A stretch of DNA of 64,000 nucleotides, taken from positions 56,866,512-56,930,511 of the forward strand of contig NC_088301.1 of the NCBI RefSeq assembly GCF_032854445.1. Reading direction: 5' to 3'. This document shows, piece by piece, positions 23,473 to 34,379 of this stretch. Source of the stretch: Liolophura sinensis (Eukaryota > Mollusca > Polyplacophora > Chitonida > Chitonidae). Numbering within the stretch: position 1 is the stretch's first letter; the number at the start of each line of letters is the position of its first letter. Both the position numbers and the translations under genes were made by a program. Below the pieces are notes generated by a model. That model worked only from the letters and a program-made list of their open reading frames with translations, was not told where the DNA came from and did no database searches.

Positions 23473-26400
23473 CTTTCAAAAATGATTTTGATTTAGATCT
23501 ACGAACCAGAACAGCGCTCCCTGAACTTGAACCAGAAGTCAGGTGGTCTTTCTTTGCAGGGTTTAATACGGGTGCCATAGCGTTGTTGAAACCACCTGCA
23601 CTCAAACATACATCCTCACAAGCCGTTTTGCCGATGATATGTCCTCCTAAAATAGATCCAAAATGTATGACATTTATGGTAGCGATCGTATATAGGTGTA
23701 TGTGTTCGGCGACTTCGAAGTAGAAAACGATATTAAATTCACAGGAATTGCTTTGTGCTAGGGCCCTCACCAGCATCCAAGATCCTTGTTACTATGGTGG
23801 CATCAAACTCAGGAACGTAACCTTCCATTATCTTAGAGCCGTTCATCATCGGGACTCCCGCCACAGCCGTGTTATCTTTGATCCCCACTCGTTTACCAGA
23901 CAGTTTACCTGTAGCGGCACCTTTGATGTCACACTTGTAATACCTGGAAAACCAAGAATGAAAAATAAAATTAATGTATACTCACGTTCATCCACAAATT
24001 CATGTCATACTTTTTTCAAGTGACTTTTGCAGTATCGTTTAAATTGTAAATATAATGGGAACAATTTATCCAGTTTCTTAAAGTATTTGATAAAATTTGG
24101 GTGTGTACCAAGCATTGTGGGTGTTCTCTTCCGGTTTTGGGCGGTAACCAGGAGTTCTCGGATATCTGACTGGAAGGGCTGGTTCCACCAGCTCGTGGAC
24201 CCTTTGGTAGGATTTCAATGACTCTCTGTAATGAGCTGCGAACAGAGATGGTCAAAACTTAATTCTGACCTTGGAGAAACATTAGAAAGTATAGCATATA
24301 ACAGATTTAGCATTACGCGTGCAGCTTAAATTCGCCATGGAAGTTTATGCCGTATGTTTATGTGTAACTGCTTTATAAATACATGAAATGTAGGTGCCAC
24401 GACATGTATTTACAGGTAGTACCTTTAGTCTATCATGCACATATATATAGTCTGTGTATGATGGGCATACCATTATTAACCAAATGTAGCTAATCCATTA
24501 ACTAAATCTCTCTATACTTTATGCTTTCTTGAGCCAGGGGCAGCGGAACCACTCGTAAAGTAGGCGGGAGATGGACGGCGGATGGGCATGTAGCTAAGTA
24601 TCAATTTAAGGGAAGAGTCTACGGGTCTGCACGTGGGTCTTCGCTTCAGGAGCACCGCAGAGCAGGTATTCAACTGATATATTCTCTGAAAAGTCGGAAA
24701 TAATTTCAGAACTAAATTCCCAGCGGATTACTATGTGTGAGAAGGTTGCGTTAGCAAGTTGCTCTTATGCCTGTATCTTTCCTTTCGTGTCACGCACACC
24801 ATTGGCCTACATTTTTGCTCTGTATTTACCTGTATAAACGTCGATTTCCTCCGAAGAACAGCCCAAGTTCAAAGAGTCGGCTATTTCCTTCACTTTCTCT
24901 TTGGATAATGGATGGACTGCCGGTGAGTGCCACAGATCTGCTGAAATATGCACACAAATAAATATGTAGAAAGAATATAGCTGGACGGGTTTTAGTTTGA
25001 AACAGGTATTGCTCCCTCTGTCCTTTTCTCCATCTATATACATATGTCTTTGTAGAAAGAATTTCCATGGAACTACTTAAGGGAGCAGTACTCTCTCCTT
25101 CTATCTATATATGCATATATCTGGTCTTGCATGGAGAAAGGTTTTGGAAATCCGAAAGCCTAATTGGAACAACTGAAGCATTGTATTGCATCAGTTGTTT
25201 AAGTTTATACTCGAGTGTAGATTATATTATATGAAACAGTCTGAGAGTTTCATTGTACTCACTGGTCGAGGGTGTTCAGTGGTGTTCACATATCGTGCTA
25301 GTTAGTTTTAGCTAGTTTAGTTTCTTTGAAGAGCTACGAAGTTTGACAAGTGTTGGTCATACAATTACGTCATGCAGCATGTACAGCGTGCATCAAAGGA
25401 CGTGATCGTTCAACATTCCACGCCTACATAAGTGTAGGTCCAAGATGTGTAAAAGTACGTCATACCGTAACGCTGCTATGCCTGCGGACTATCGCTACAG
25501 CTACACAAAAACAACGAGGTATGACAGAAAATAACGAAAAGTACACTGCACGCAAAAAATTCCATGGATTCTTCATCGTATAGAGTTGGTGCATGTACGA
25601 CCCGTATAGTCTATTAACGTCAGCTCTCCTGAAGGTAAACAAATACGTTCGTTTTACGCCTGGATTCATCTTCTGTGGGGGAGATTGTTTTGTGAAATGC
25701 ACTTCATCGCTTAGGTATAATTATTCCGTAAAATGTGGTCCTACATAAACAGAGCCATTCTAGCCTAAGGTGCTCTGTGTATGAGACTCATTTGCAACGC
25801 ACTAGCGATTATCACGGGGGGGGGGGGGGGGGGGAAGAGCCCAGAATGCATCAGATTTAGGGTAGGGAACATTTACCGTCGTTCATACGTGCATTAAAAC
25901 TTCTCAAGCACAAGCTGGCGTCAACCAAGTTCTGGCGTCAACCAAGTTCTGAAATTAACAAACCTTTTCTGAGACGCCCAACCAAAAGGGTCCATGGTAA
26001 TCACACCTGTTCAAGACAAATTATAATCACATTATCCGCGCCTCATACCATAGCTACACCGTGAGCTCGCCATATGTTGTCAATTTGTGTGACTGTCATG
26101 TTCTATGTTTGCTTGGGTCAACCTGAGAACAGGTTTTAGGGACACTCGGTTGAGGTCGATTCATGCCATAGGGAAGTTTTAACGCGTTTGTGATCAGCGG
26201 TAAAGAGGTGAATCTTACCATTACTTTTAACTTTCAACGGACAGATCTTTTTTGAGAAGATTTCATTATTGATTTTGATTTTGAACACTTCTTTTACCTT
26301 TATATTTTATATATGGACCAAATATATTGCCGTCACAAAATGCACACTTTTGAAAAAATACAAAATAGGCCTAATTAAAATGTTTTGTGATACTATCAGT

Positions 26401-27553
26401 GAAGATATACATTATGCATGTATTTAATGTTTCCATGTAGTTATACATGTAGGCCTATATCTCAGTTCAACAGTATACGGAATGAGTGACCATCACAGAG
26501 ACACATCAAACAAAAGCTAGGGTAGGTATGATAACACTGAAGTGACCTGGTGTCAGAATAATTCGCATGATGATAATCTAGTATGTGTCACAAATGTTGT
26601 AGCCTGTCACTGTAAGGTCATTTAATGTGTTACAAAAATTCATTTAAAGGCAACAGTTGGCAAACGTGAATGTGCGCGTAAAATCTTGGTCTCTATGCAG
26701 CTTGCAGTGGGAACAGTCCCATGCAGTCGATTATCTGGACTGGTTGGTATCGGTAGCAATCACGGCAATAATATAAGCGCTTATCAGGATGTATGGCCTT
26801 TTCCATCCACTATGTAGTGACCAACGCTTACCATAAAGCGGGGCCCAGAATATTCTCAATCTGAGCGCCTTGGTGGCCTTATGGATGGTTTGTCTGGAAC
26901 ATTAAGTAGGCCTACTGTGTTCTCCAATTGATGACTTGCACACGCGGCCATGTTGGACCTCTAACATAAATTCATGCTCCACTGCACATTGAGAAAGACA
27001 GAAACCAGGATATACTTCTTACTGGTTAAGAAGTCTGTTGTCTGAGTCATGCTAAAATTTATTCTGTTTATATTATAACTCAATATTGGGTAATATTCAA
27101 CATAATACCCCGTTAGCCTAATAGAATCGTTATGTTGAATTAATAGTCCGTGTGTTTCATTTAACAGAATAATCTACTGAAATATAACAGTTATAGTATA
27201 TTTCAGTTTCACTCAGAAAACAGAATTTCTGTTAAATTTAATAGATTATTTTTTTTGAGAGTATGTAGGCTATGTATAGCCCTGTACTTGATTGTGAGAA
27301 TATATGTACATTTCCTGACTCCTGATGCACACCGTTATATGAACAGTAGTCTTAAGCATGGTTTAACGCGATGAGGATGGGTTCCACTGGTTCTGTATAG
27401 AGCTATCGTAGATCAGCTAGGCTTACAGGTATAATATGCAAGCATCCGCAAGGATTGAGTGCATACACGGCGTATAAGTCCAGCACAGAATTGCTTGAAT
27501 AAGTATATAAAAAAAGAGCTAAATTCTGTATGCCTTACCTTTTCTATCACCCA
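19628..27553 (-). CDS. Amidase-signature family hydrolase, tandem copy 2
   Basis: Eleven exons join in phase to about 519 residues: 27538-27553, 24830-24940, 24109-24235, 23771-23943, 23507-23646, 22704-22904, 22007-22081, 21556-21712, 20995-21057, 20127-20414, 19628-19836. The first exon codes only MGDRK plus one base. The Lys-Ser-Ser triad is intact: Lys in VGIKDN, cis-Ser in TSGSSSG, nucleophile in GGDQSGSIR. Other family marks are [40 protein letters not shown] and [15 protein letters not shown]. Exons 3 to 10 have exactly the lengths seen in copy 1 (127, 173, 140, 201, 75, 157, 63 and 288 nt), so the genes arose by tandem duplication. The length agrees with bacterial amidases of this type. 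One donor is unusual (CTG|GTTCGT at 23507). The exact edge there is uncertain by two bases because of the adjoining TA tract. Confidence 0.9.
23137..23390 (+). mobile_element. SINE family A, in an amidase copy 2 intron
   Basis: Head partly missing (starts GGTTAGCACGCTAGCGCAGC); body and tail complete (TTAAGTACGGCGTAAAACAC, then AAATAAATAAATATAT). It lies antisense to the gene, in the intron after exon 23507-23646. Confidence 0.8.
23416..23470. repeat. (TA)n tract framed by an inverted repeat
   Basis: A TA microsatellite is bracketed by TCAAAATCATTTTTGAAAGC on the left (from 23394) and its exact reverse complement on the right (to about 23492), so the whole can fold into a long hairpin. It touches the splice donor side of the adjacent amidase exon. 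Confidence 0.85.
24941..27537. other. First intron of amidase copy 2 (~2.6 kb)
   Basis: No exon recognised inside. It contains a run of 19 G at 25816-25834 and a short tandem duplication of CTGGCGTCAACCAAGTT near 25915-25950. Around 27150-27260 is an AT-rich palindromic patch (CTGAAATATA…TATATTTCAG), possibly a degraded MITE. Confidence 0.5.
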
Positions 27554-28110
27554 TTCTTGTTGATTTGCTTCCAAATGGTAGTTGACTTGTGAGTGAATGC
27601 CGCAGATCGTAGTTCTCAGTCAGTCTTCCGCATGCACACAGAGTACGACCACTCAGCGGTGATAATATGTCAACCAGCAGCACGCCTCAGCGCATGCAAA
27701 TGAACTGTTTACAAACGCCTATGGCGTGCTTCATTCTATAGAGTTTCGACAGTGATAATTTGTGCCTGTTTGGGACCACATATAGGTTGTATCAGTGAGA
27801 TGCCCTTTTCAAATAAGCCGCCATTAAAAATCATCTGGTGACAATCTCTATCTTTATACTGTGTGTAGCGTGTTGGTGTGGTTGGGCGACATGTATTCAT
27901 AAACGCTATATACAGTGGTATGCATGGTGGTTAATAACTCAATACCAAGTGCCATGCACTATACATTCTTGAAATACCATAAGGAAATGAAGAGACACAG
28001 AATCGTATGGGAGGGTGGGGGGGGGGGGGGGAGACGACAGAATGTCCTCTTTTTTTATTGTTACGTGAGCCTAACATATAGATATAATGTTTATAGCATT
28101 TGTTTGATTT
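27554..28110. other. 5' flank of amidase copy 2
   Basis: Upstream of the minus-strand start at 27553. No core promoter element could be assigned. Contains a 15-G run at about 28017-28031. Confidence 0.3.
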
Positions 28111-28250
28111 GTTTGATTGGTCTTTTACGCCGTACTCAAGAATATTTCACTTATACGATGGCGGTCAGCATTATGGTGGGGGGAAACCGGGTAGAGCCCG
28201 GACGAAAACCACGACCATCCGCAGGATGCGTGCAGGCCTTCCCACGTACG
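28111..28250 (-). mobile_element. SINE family A, 5'-truncated copy
   Basis: On the minus strand it reads from CCTGCACGCATCCTGCGGAT to TTGAGTACGGCGTAAAAGAC. The tRNA head is absent. Confidence 0.75.
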
Positions 28251-29079
28251 TGTTTATAGTAGGCATGTAACACAAAAAAACTATGGAACAAATATCTTGG
28301 AAAGTTTATCAAATCTCTAAGAAAAATTAAAACACATCTTGACTGCTTGTCCCTGAAGTTCAATAAAACTGACTGAGTATATATAATACAAACTGTACCT
28401 CTTCATACATGTATGTGAAATGAATATCAAACCATAGGCTTTCAAACTTTGAAACAAGAAAAAAAACGTATTGTTATCACTGAACACTGTCACTGTCACT
28501 CATAGTCTTAGTTGGTGATAAAGTCCTTCAAATAGGTTGGTTGTTTGCTGATTCGGTTGGATCGTCTCAGGAAGGGCGCTGAGGACTGGCCTAGAGCAGA
28601 CTTGGGCGGACCTGCTTGCTGAGTAGTTGCATTGCTCGGGCAGTGTCACCGGTACAGTGTTGCGCTTTGTGGATTGTTGCCTTTGGGGGCTGGTGCATGT
28701 CACAGGTTCACTGGTTTTCCTCAGCTGGTGTCGATTCCTACGAAAAATGCCGTCAGATGTAACGACCTCGTGTGATCTTTCATCGAGACGCCTGGTCACG
28801 GTGGCTTTGCACCATTTAATGTATAGACGCATACGTACATCACATTCATGTAACACGGGTAAGTCGCGCGCAGTACGATTGTAGCACTTGGCCTGTTTGC
28901 TCTGCTGGGCCTTTAGAAGGTTTTTCTCCGGTTTTGGTCTGTTTGTAGATCTCGGCGCAAGTAAGTTTCTTGTGGTTGGGAGCAACGTCCTGGTTCGCCG
29001 ATTTATTAGGCGTTGAGCTGGGCTGCTTCCAATGCTTTATGTGGGTGTGTTTCGGAAATCGAGTAGTGTCAGGAACTGG

Positions 29080-30034
29080 TCAGTTCGAACCCTTTGCCTT
29101 GCGAAGAAGTAGTTTCGCTGATTTTACTGCAGACTCGGCTTTTCCATTACTCTGCTGATGGGCGTGGCTGACCATTAAATGTTCGAAATCCCATATCTTA
29201 GAGAATTCATGGAAGTTAGCAGAATTGAATTGTGGTCCTGGGTCACTCACGACTTCACATGGAATACCATAGCGGGCAAAATGCATCTTGAGTGCCTGAG
29301 AGGTCTGTGCCTATCTTTTGCCATGGACGGCCTGGGAGATCATGGGACAAGTGTGTCTCTTTAGGTTCGTTCATATCAAATTTTCTACAAGTCTCAAAGG
29401 TAGAGATGTATTCTCTCAGTTCTGTGGACATTCCTGGCCAGAAAACACATTTGTGTGCCCGTCTGAGACAGCCATCTGTACTGATGTGTGAAGAATGTAT
29501 GACCTTTATTATGTTTGACGGCAAACTGATCGGTATGAAGAGGCGTTCACCCTTGAACAGGAGACCGTTTTGGGCCATTAGCTCATCTCTGATGTGGAAA
29601 TAAGGGTTTAACTGAACTGGAAGGCGATCCTTCTTTTCCGGCCATCCACGCAAGATTATGTCTTTCACCTGTCGCAAGACTTCGTCATTTTCAGTTGCGA
29701 TGTGGATTTGACGCAGTCGCTCCTCCCTAATGGGCAGAAAAGACATCATGTTTACTGTCTCAAACTCACTTTGTGAATTGCCAGATTTAGGCAGAAATGC
29801 TCGAGAGAGCATATCAGCAATGTACATCTCCTTACCTTTGAAGTAATGGACTTCATTGTCATATTGTTGAGCACGAAGTAACATCCCTTGGAGCCCTTTG
29901 GGTGCTTTGTCGAGAGGTTTCATTAGAATTGCCTCTAGTGGTTTATGGTCGCTGTGAACTAGTGTGTGTCGACCATATGTGTACTGGTGAAATTCCTTTT
30001 CTAATTGAGCATATCTGGTCTCGGTATCCGCCAA
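29080..30034 (-). pseudogene. Gypsy RNase H–integrase remnant
   Basis: An RNase H segment with HSDHKPLEAI is followed by a long open stretch ending in the HHCC zinc-binding module (HSSHIS…CRKFDMNEPK). The integrase core then continues in another frame (VVSDPGPQF and the NGKAESAVK region), so a frame break lies near 29250-29290. The C-terminal tail follows to 28500. Confidence 0.8.
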
Positions 30035-30435
30035 TGTTAACTTACGGGTTTCCCATTTTGGAGTAAGGTCGAACCAAGGCCTGTATCACTGGCGTCACAT
30101 TGGATAACAAGTTCATTGTCCGGGTGTAGAAAGTTAACAGAGACGCTTCAGTTACTAGTCATTTGACTTCGTCAAAAGCTCTCTGCTGTGCTTCCGGCCA
30201 GTTCCACGAAACATCTTTGCGAGTTAACTGTCGAATCGGTTCCATTATTGCGGAAAACTTTGGCAGAAACTTTGAGAGGTAGTTCACAGTTCCATTCAAA
30301 ATTGAATTACTATGACATTGGTAGGGGCTTGAAGCTTAGTAAGGGCTTCATCTTTAGATGGATCGGGACGCAGACCATCACTGGTCACACGGTGACCTAG
30401 AAAGGTGACTTCTGTTTTTCTGAGCTCTAATTTGT

Positions 30436-31100
30436 CTAAATAACGTCGTGGTCGATAAGAGCATCGACCGGCATATTATCCGAAGCATATACAGTGATGT
30501 CATCAGCTATACAAATAAGACCATCAAGTTCTTCCAAAGCTTGTAGCAGGCATTTCTGAAAGATTTCTGAGCTCACGTTGGTTCCAAATGGCAACCTAAG
30601 CCACCTGTATCTACCAAACCCAGTTTGAAAGGTAGTGAGAAGGCCCATGGGAGATAACTCTGTCCCATTCCACTCATGGTCAAGTTGCACATGACAATAG
30701 CCCGATGCCAAATCAAGCTTGGTAAAATACTTGACTTTGGCTAGTTTAGGTAGGGCCTCGCCTATCGCTGGGAGTGATATCTTTCTGTCTTCAGGGCATT
30801 GTTATGTGGCCTAGGATCCGAACAGATATTTTTATTTGTGGCAACTACCATTCGGCTGTTCCAGTCTGTTGGTTCATCTACAGGGGTTATTACACCAAGC
30901 TCTTGTAGTCGATTTAGTTCTGCTTTAACCTGAGGAACCATCGAGACTGATATTCGACCTGGAGAAGAGGTCAGGGGGGTTACAGATTCATCAACATGTA
31001 GGTGAACTTTGCCCGGAAAGGAGTCTAACTTACCATCAAATACATCGGCGTATTCAGAGAGAATTGTTCACATGTTGTAGGCTTAGCTTCAGATAAAGCT
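30436..31100 (-). pseudogene. Gypsy reverse transcriptase remnant
   Basis: Recognisable RT motifs are GYCHVQLD, FGRYRWLRLPFG and the catalytic IADD box. Further upstream RT sequence is split over frames up to about 31100. A foreign ten-residue block (WNGTELSPMG) sits between QLDHE and LLTTF; its source appears to be the protease region at 31246-31277. Confidence 0.75.
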
Positions 31101-31171
31101 GCAACATTGACGTTTTTACTGTTATTAGACCTATCTCTTCACTGACTTGTTTGCCAAGTAAAGGTGCCGGA

Positions 31172-32300
31172 TTATCTTTGACAACAACAAATTGGACAGA
31201 ATATTTTTTTTCTGTCCTTTGGGTTTCTAATTATCACACGACACTGGCCCATGGGAGATAACTCTGTCCCATTCCACATTTGCAGAATACTGTGATATGG
31301 CTGCAGCTGTGCATTGTTAACACATTTGTGAGGCAGGATATTGACGGCTGCTCCACTGTCAATTTGGAACTTTACAGGAACCTCGTTAACCAACATTATC
31401 GCAGACACGCCCTTTCTAAACTCGTGATTTATAACTGACGTATTGTCTGGTACCTTCGATTGAAAAACTAGGACGTATTCAATTCCTGAATCCTCTTCAG
31501 ATTCTGAGATGACACCGTGGACACGATTTCCTTTGTGACCGTTGGGACATTTTATTTCGAAGTGACTTTTGCCGCCACATCCTGTACATTCACGCCCCCA
31601 GGCTGAACAAGGCTCTTTTTTTTTCTTGACGACGGCCGCAAAACTTGCACATAATTTTTCAGTGATGAATTTATGTTTTGACTGCCCCGAATTACGGCCC
31701 ATGGATTTGAATTTACTGTGCTTGGTTTGCTTCTGCAATAGCGTGTTAACTTGAGCACTGTCTCCACCCATTGCTTTAAGTTGAGTTGAGGTCGCCTCAT
31801 TACTTCGAGAGATGTCGATGCACTGTGCGAGAGTGAGATTATGTTGTTGTAATAATCTTTTGCGACAGTTTATTCCATTTGTGCCCTGTACCATTCTGTC
31901 CTTTATTAAGGAATCATGTAGGCAGTTACAAAAGTTGCAAGTCGTTGCAAAGTAACGGAGCACTGTAACATAGGCATCAATGTTCTCATTGGCTGTTGAT
32001 CCATTTTACTGAACACATGCCTCTCATATGTCTCAGTGGTTCGACCAATAAGATATTGGTCAAATTTACCAATCATTGTTGGCAAATCTTCTCTGTCTTC
32101 ATCATCACCAAACTGAAAGCCATGGTAGATTTTCAAAGCATCAGATCTAATAGAATGAAAAAACAACGCGGTCTGGTAGCGACCATCTTGCACGTCCAAG
32201 TTGGATACAAAGGAGTAGTTACTCCACATCTCTTTCCATTATTTCCACTGTTCAGGGAAGTCTGACTGGAGATCCAGTCGTCCGGGATGGAATATCTGTG
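31172..32300 (-). pseudogene. Gypsy gag–protease remnant
   Basis: A gag capsid-like region (WSNYSFVSNLDV… IRSDALKIYHGF) is in one frame down to about 31990. The rest (TTCNFCNCLHDSLIKDRMV, then zinc-knuckle-like Cys/His and the protease FQIDSGAAVNILP) is in another. A stop codon lies upstream near QWK|WKEMW. Confidence 0.75.
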
Positions 32301-32519
32301 CATTAAATGCACGGGCAGGGGCAGATGCACCACCCCCAACCATTATGCCACTGTGTCAGTGTACAGGGTAAAACCGTAGAATGACTAGACGTAATCTGGT
32401 CACTCATTGGTGTGGCAGTAGACGTCCACACGCACCCGGTAGTCCCTGTAGCGAAGGCTTAACTTAAATTAAACCCGATAAAGTTCAGCGGTTTCAGTCA
32501 CGCCTCCATGCAGCTCAAT

Positions 32520-32685
32520 GGTCCTCCCTGCCACCATGTTACATTCGGGGGTTCAGAATGAAAAAGACAAGTCCAGTTGAATATAGTGGGGGTGCTTTAC
32601 TGCCTAGAGATGGCTGACCGCCATGCGGTAGCATACAACAAACTTGATATAAGAGTGCGCATGCACCTGACTATATAACATAACA
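32520..32685 (-). repeat. Candidate Gypsy 5' LTR (149 bp) and primer-binding site
   Basis: On the minus strand the stretch 32685-32537 starts TGTTATGTTATATAG and ends GAATGTAACA, giving the perfect terminal pair TGTTA/TAACA and an early TATATA element. Directly after it, TGGTGGCAGGGAGG resembles a tRNA-primed TGG-starting binding site. Only one LTR copy is present, so the boundaries are inferred. Confidence 0.5.
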
Positions 32686-33413
32686 CCCTCGAGGTAATTG
32701 TATACGGCCTATCATTATATACCGTATGTCATTGCAGCTTGTACTCCAACCAACCTCCCCAACCCCTACCCAATCACGAGACCCTAGATTTAATTTGGAG
32801 TATCAATCTCAATATAATACCAGACTACAACCCTTAAAGTCAGAAGTATGATCCGTAAAATTATTCAGTCAGGAAATGAAGATTTTTTTCTTCTTCCATC
32901 ACAGTCCCTTTTCGGTTTCAAGTTTGTCTTCTATTGGCCCATATTTTGCATTGACCCTCTTCCTCACTCGTACCTTGACGAGCTTGAATCACAGACCAGA
33001 AGACTGATCGTCACAACTCCAGTTAGCTCATCGGAACATCTTTGTTATCTTCGTGCCGCATTCAGATTTCTAACAGGTAACCACTGGGTAAATATGTTTG
33101 AATGCACTGATTAAATATCATCTGGATTTCCGATTTGGCGAGGAAGTTGATACTTCCTCAGCAAGAACACCTGGCCAACTGTATCGTCCTTCTGTAGCCT
33201 ACCTTCGCAAACCTATAGATTTCGTATGGTTTAATAATAATACAGTGCGGCGTAAACACGTTCTAATCTATATGGTGTCATGCCAGATTAAAGCGGAGAA
33301 AGTGGTGACATCGCGCTATGTCCAGACGACTGATTGAATGCAACAACACCTGTGTGTCATCCTGTGTTGATGTATATAGTGTACCGGCAATATAGTTACA
33401 GGCGCGGAGCTCC
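32686..33413. other. Intergenic, nothing secure
   Basis: A plus-strand open frame at 32848-33114 has a plausible donor near its end but no recognised family. No other signal. Confidence 0.35.
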
Positions 33414-33421
33414 ACGGATCT

Positions 33422-33624
33422 TAGCCCAAAGCTGAGCTGGACGTTCCTACCGTAGCGCATGGGCTTCGGTCATTTAAACTTCCACACGGACGATTTCATT
33501 TATAAAAAAAAAGCGGCTCGAACCCTACCTTATTTTTGCTATGCACCAATTCCCTAAAACTATCTAGTCTATTTGACCGAAGCTGGGCGTTACAGTAGGA
33601 ACGTACAGCTTAGCTTTGGGCTAT
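33422..33624. mobile_element. hAT-like MITE with 8-bp target duplication
   Basis: The ends are inverted repeats of roughly 58 bp (TAGCCCAAAGCTGAGCT… on the left, the inverse …AGCTTTGGGCTA on the right). The element is flanked by the 8-bp direct repeat ACGGATCT at 33414-33421 and 33625-33632. Eight-base target duplications and TAG-starting ends fit the hAT superfamily. It has no coding capacity. Confidence 0.75.
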
Positions 33625-33660
33625 ACGGATCTATGTAATTGTTTGTGTACTAACAAGTTT

Positions 33661-34378
33661 GGCCAAGCTGTCGGCCTCAAAACAGTAGCGTTGTCATCAC
33701 CAGCAGTAGTTATAGCTGGCCACGCTCTCGCCTCAAAATAGTAGCGTTGTCATCACCAGCACTAGTTACAGCTGGCCCAGGTCTCGGTCTCAAAATAGCA
33801 GCGTTGTCATCACCGGCGTTAGTTACAGCTGGCCAACCTCTCGGCCTCAAAATGGTAGGGTTGTCATCACCAGCTGTAATTACAGCTGGCCAAGCTCTAG
33901 GCCTCAAAATAGTAGCGTTGTCATCACCAGCACTAGTTACAGCTGGCCAAACCTCTCGGTCTCAAAATAGCAGCGTTGTCATCACCGGCGTTAGTTACAG
34001 CTGGCCAACCTCTCGGCCTCAAAATGGTAGGGTTGTCATCACCAGCTGTAATTACAGCTGGCCAAGCTCTAGGCCTCAAAATAGTAGCGTTGTCATCACC
34101 AGCACTAGTTACAGCTGGCCCAGCTCTCGGTCTCAAAATAGCAACGTTGTCATCACCGGCGTTAGTTACAGCTGGTCAAGCTCTCGGCCTCAAAATGGTA
34201 GGGTTGTCATCACCAGCTGTAATTACAGCTGGCCAAGCTCTAGGCCTCAAAATAGTAGCGTTGTCATCACCAGCACTAGTTACAGCTGGCCCAGGTCTCG
34301 GTCTCAAAATAGCAGCGTTGTCATCACCGGCGTTAGCTACAGCTGCCCAAGCTCTCGGCCTCAACACCAGCAGTAATT
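33661..34378. repeat. 57-bp minisatellite with three-unit higher-order period
   Basis: About 12.5 units of 57 bp (TTGTCATCACCAGC…). Three unit types alternate regularly: those with CACTAG, those with CGGCGTTAG and ending in GGTAGGG, and those with TGTAATTACAG. The CGGCGTTAG type recurs at 33813, 33985, 34156 and 34327, a period of 171-172 bp. Since 57 is divisible by three, several frames on both strands stay open; they are not evidence for a gene. Confidence 0.95.
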
Positions 34379-34379
34379 A

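Larger units (their letters stand above)
28500..32685 (-). mobile_element. Ty3/Gypsy LTR retrotransposon, 3'-truncated and decayed
   Basis: On the minus strand the order is 5' LTR, primer site, gag, protease, reverse transcriptase, RNase H, integrase, as in Ty3/Gypsy elements. Recognisable parts are a gag capsid-like region (about 31900-32300), a CX2CX4HX4C-like knuckle region near 31560, the protease motif QIDSGAAVNILP (near 31350), the RT core with ADD near 30500, RNase H (HSDHKPLEAI near 29950), and the integrase zinc-binding and DDE core (29080-29500). The integrase tail is at 28500-28985. Stops and frame changes interrupt gag and pol, so it is not functional. No matching 3' LTR was seen left of 28500. 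GC content and frame decay suggest an old insertion. Confidence 0.85.

Noticed and set aside
27150-27260. Possible MITE with AT-rich palindromic core
   Set aside because: Inverted segments are short and interrupted, with no clear ends or target duplication.
28500-32685. Active endogenous retroelement
   Set aside because: Stops, frame changes and a missing 3' LTR show a decayed copy.
32848-33114. 88-codon plus-strand frame with a possible donor
   Set aside because: Its second half looks protein-like (SYLDELESQTRRLIVTT), but no family was recognised and no partner exon was found.
33661-34378. CRISPR-like regular repeat array
   Set aside because: Units are contiguous without unique spacers and the genome is animal; it is a minisatellite.
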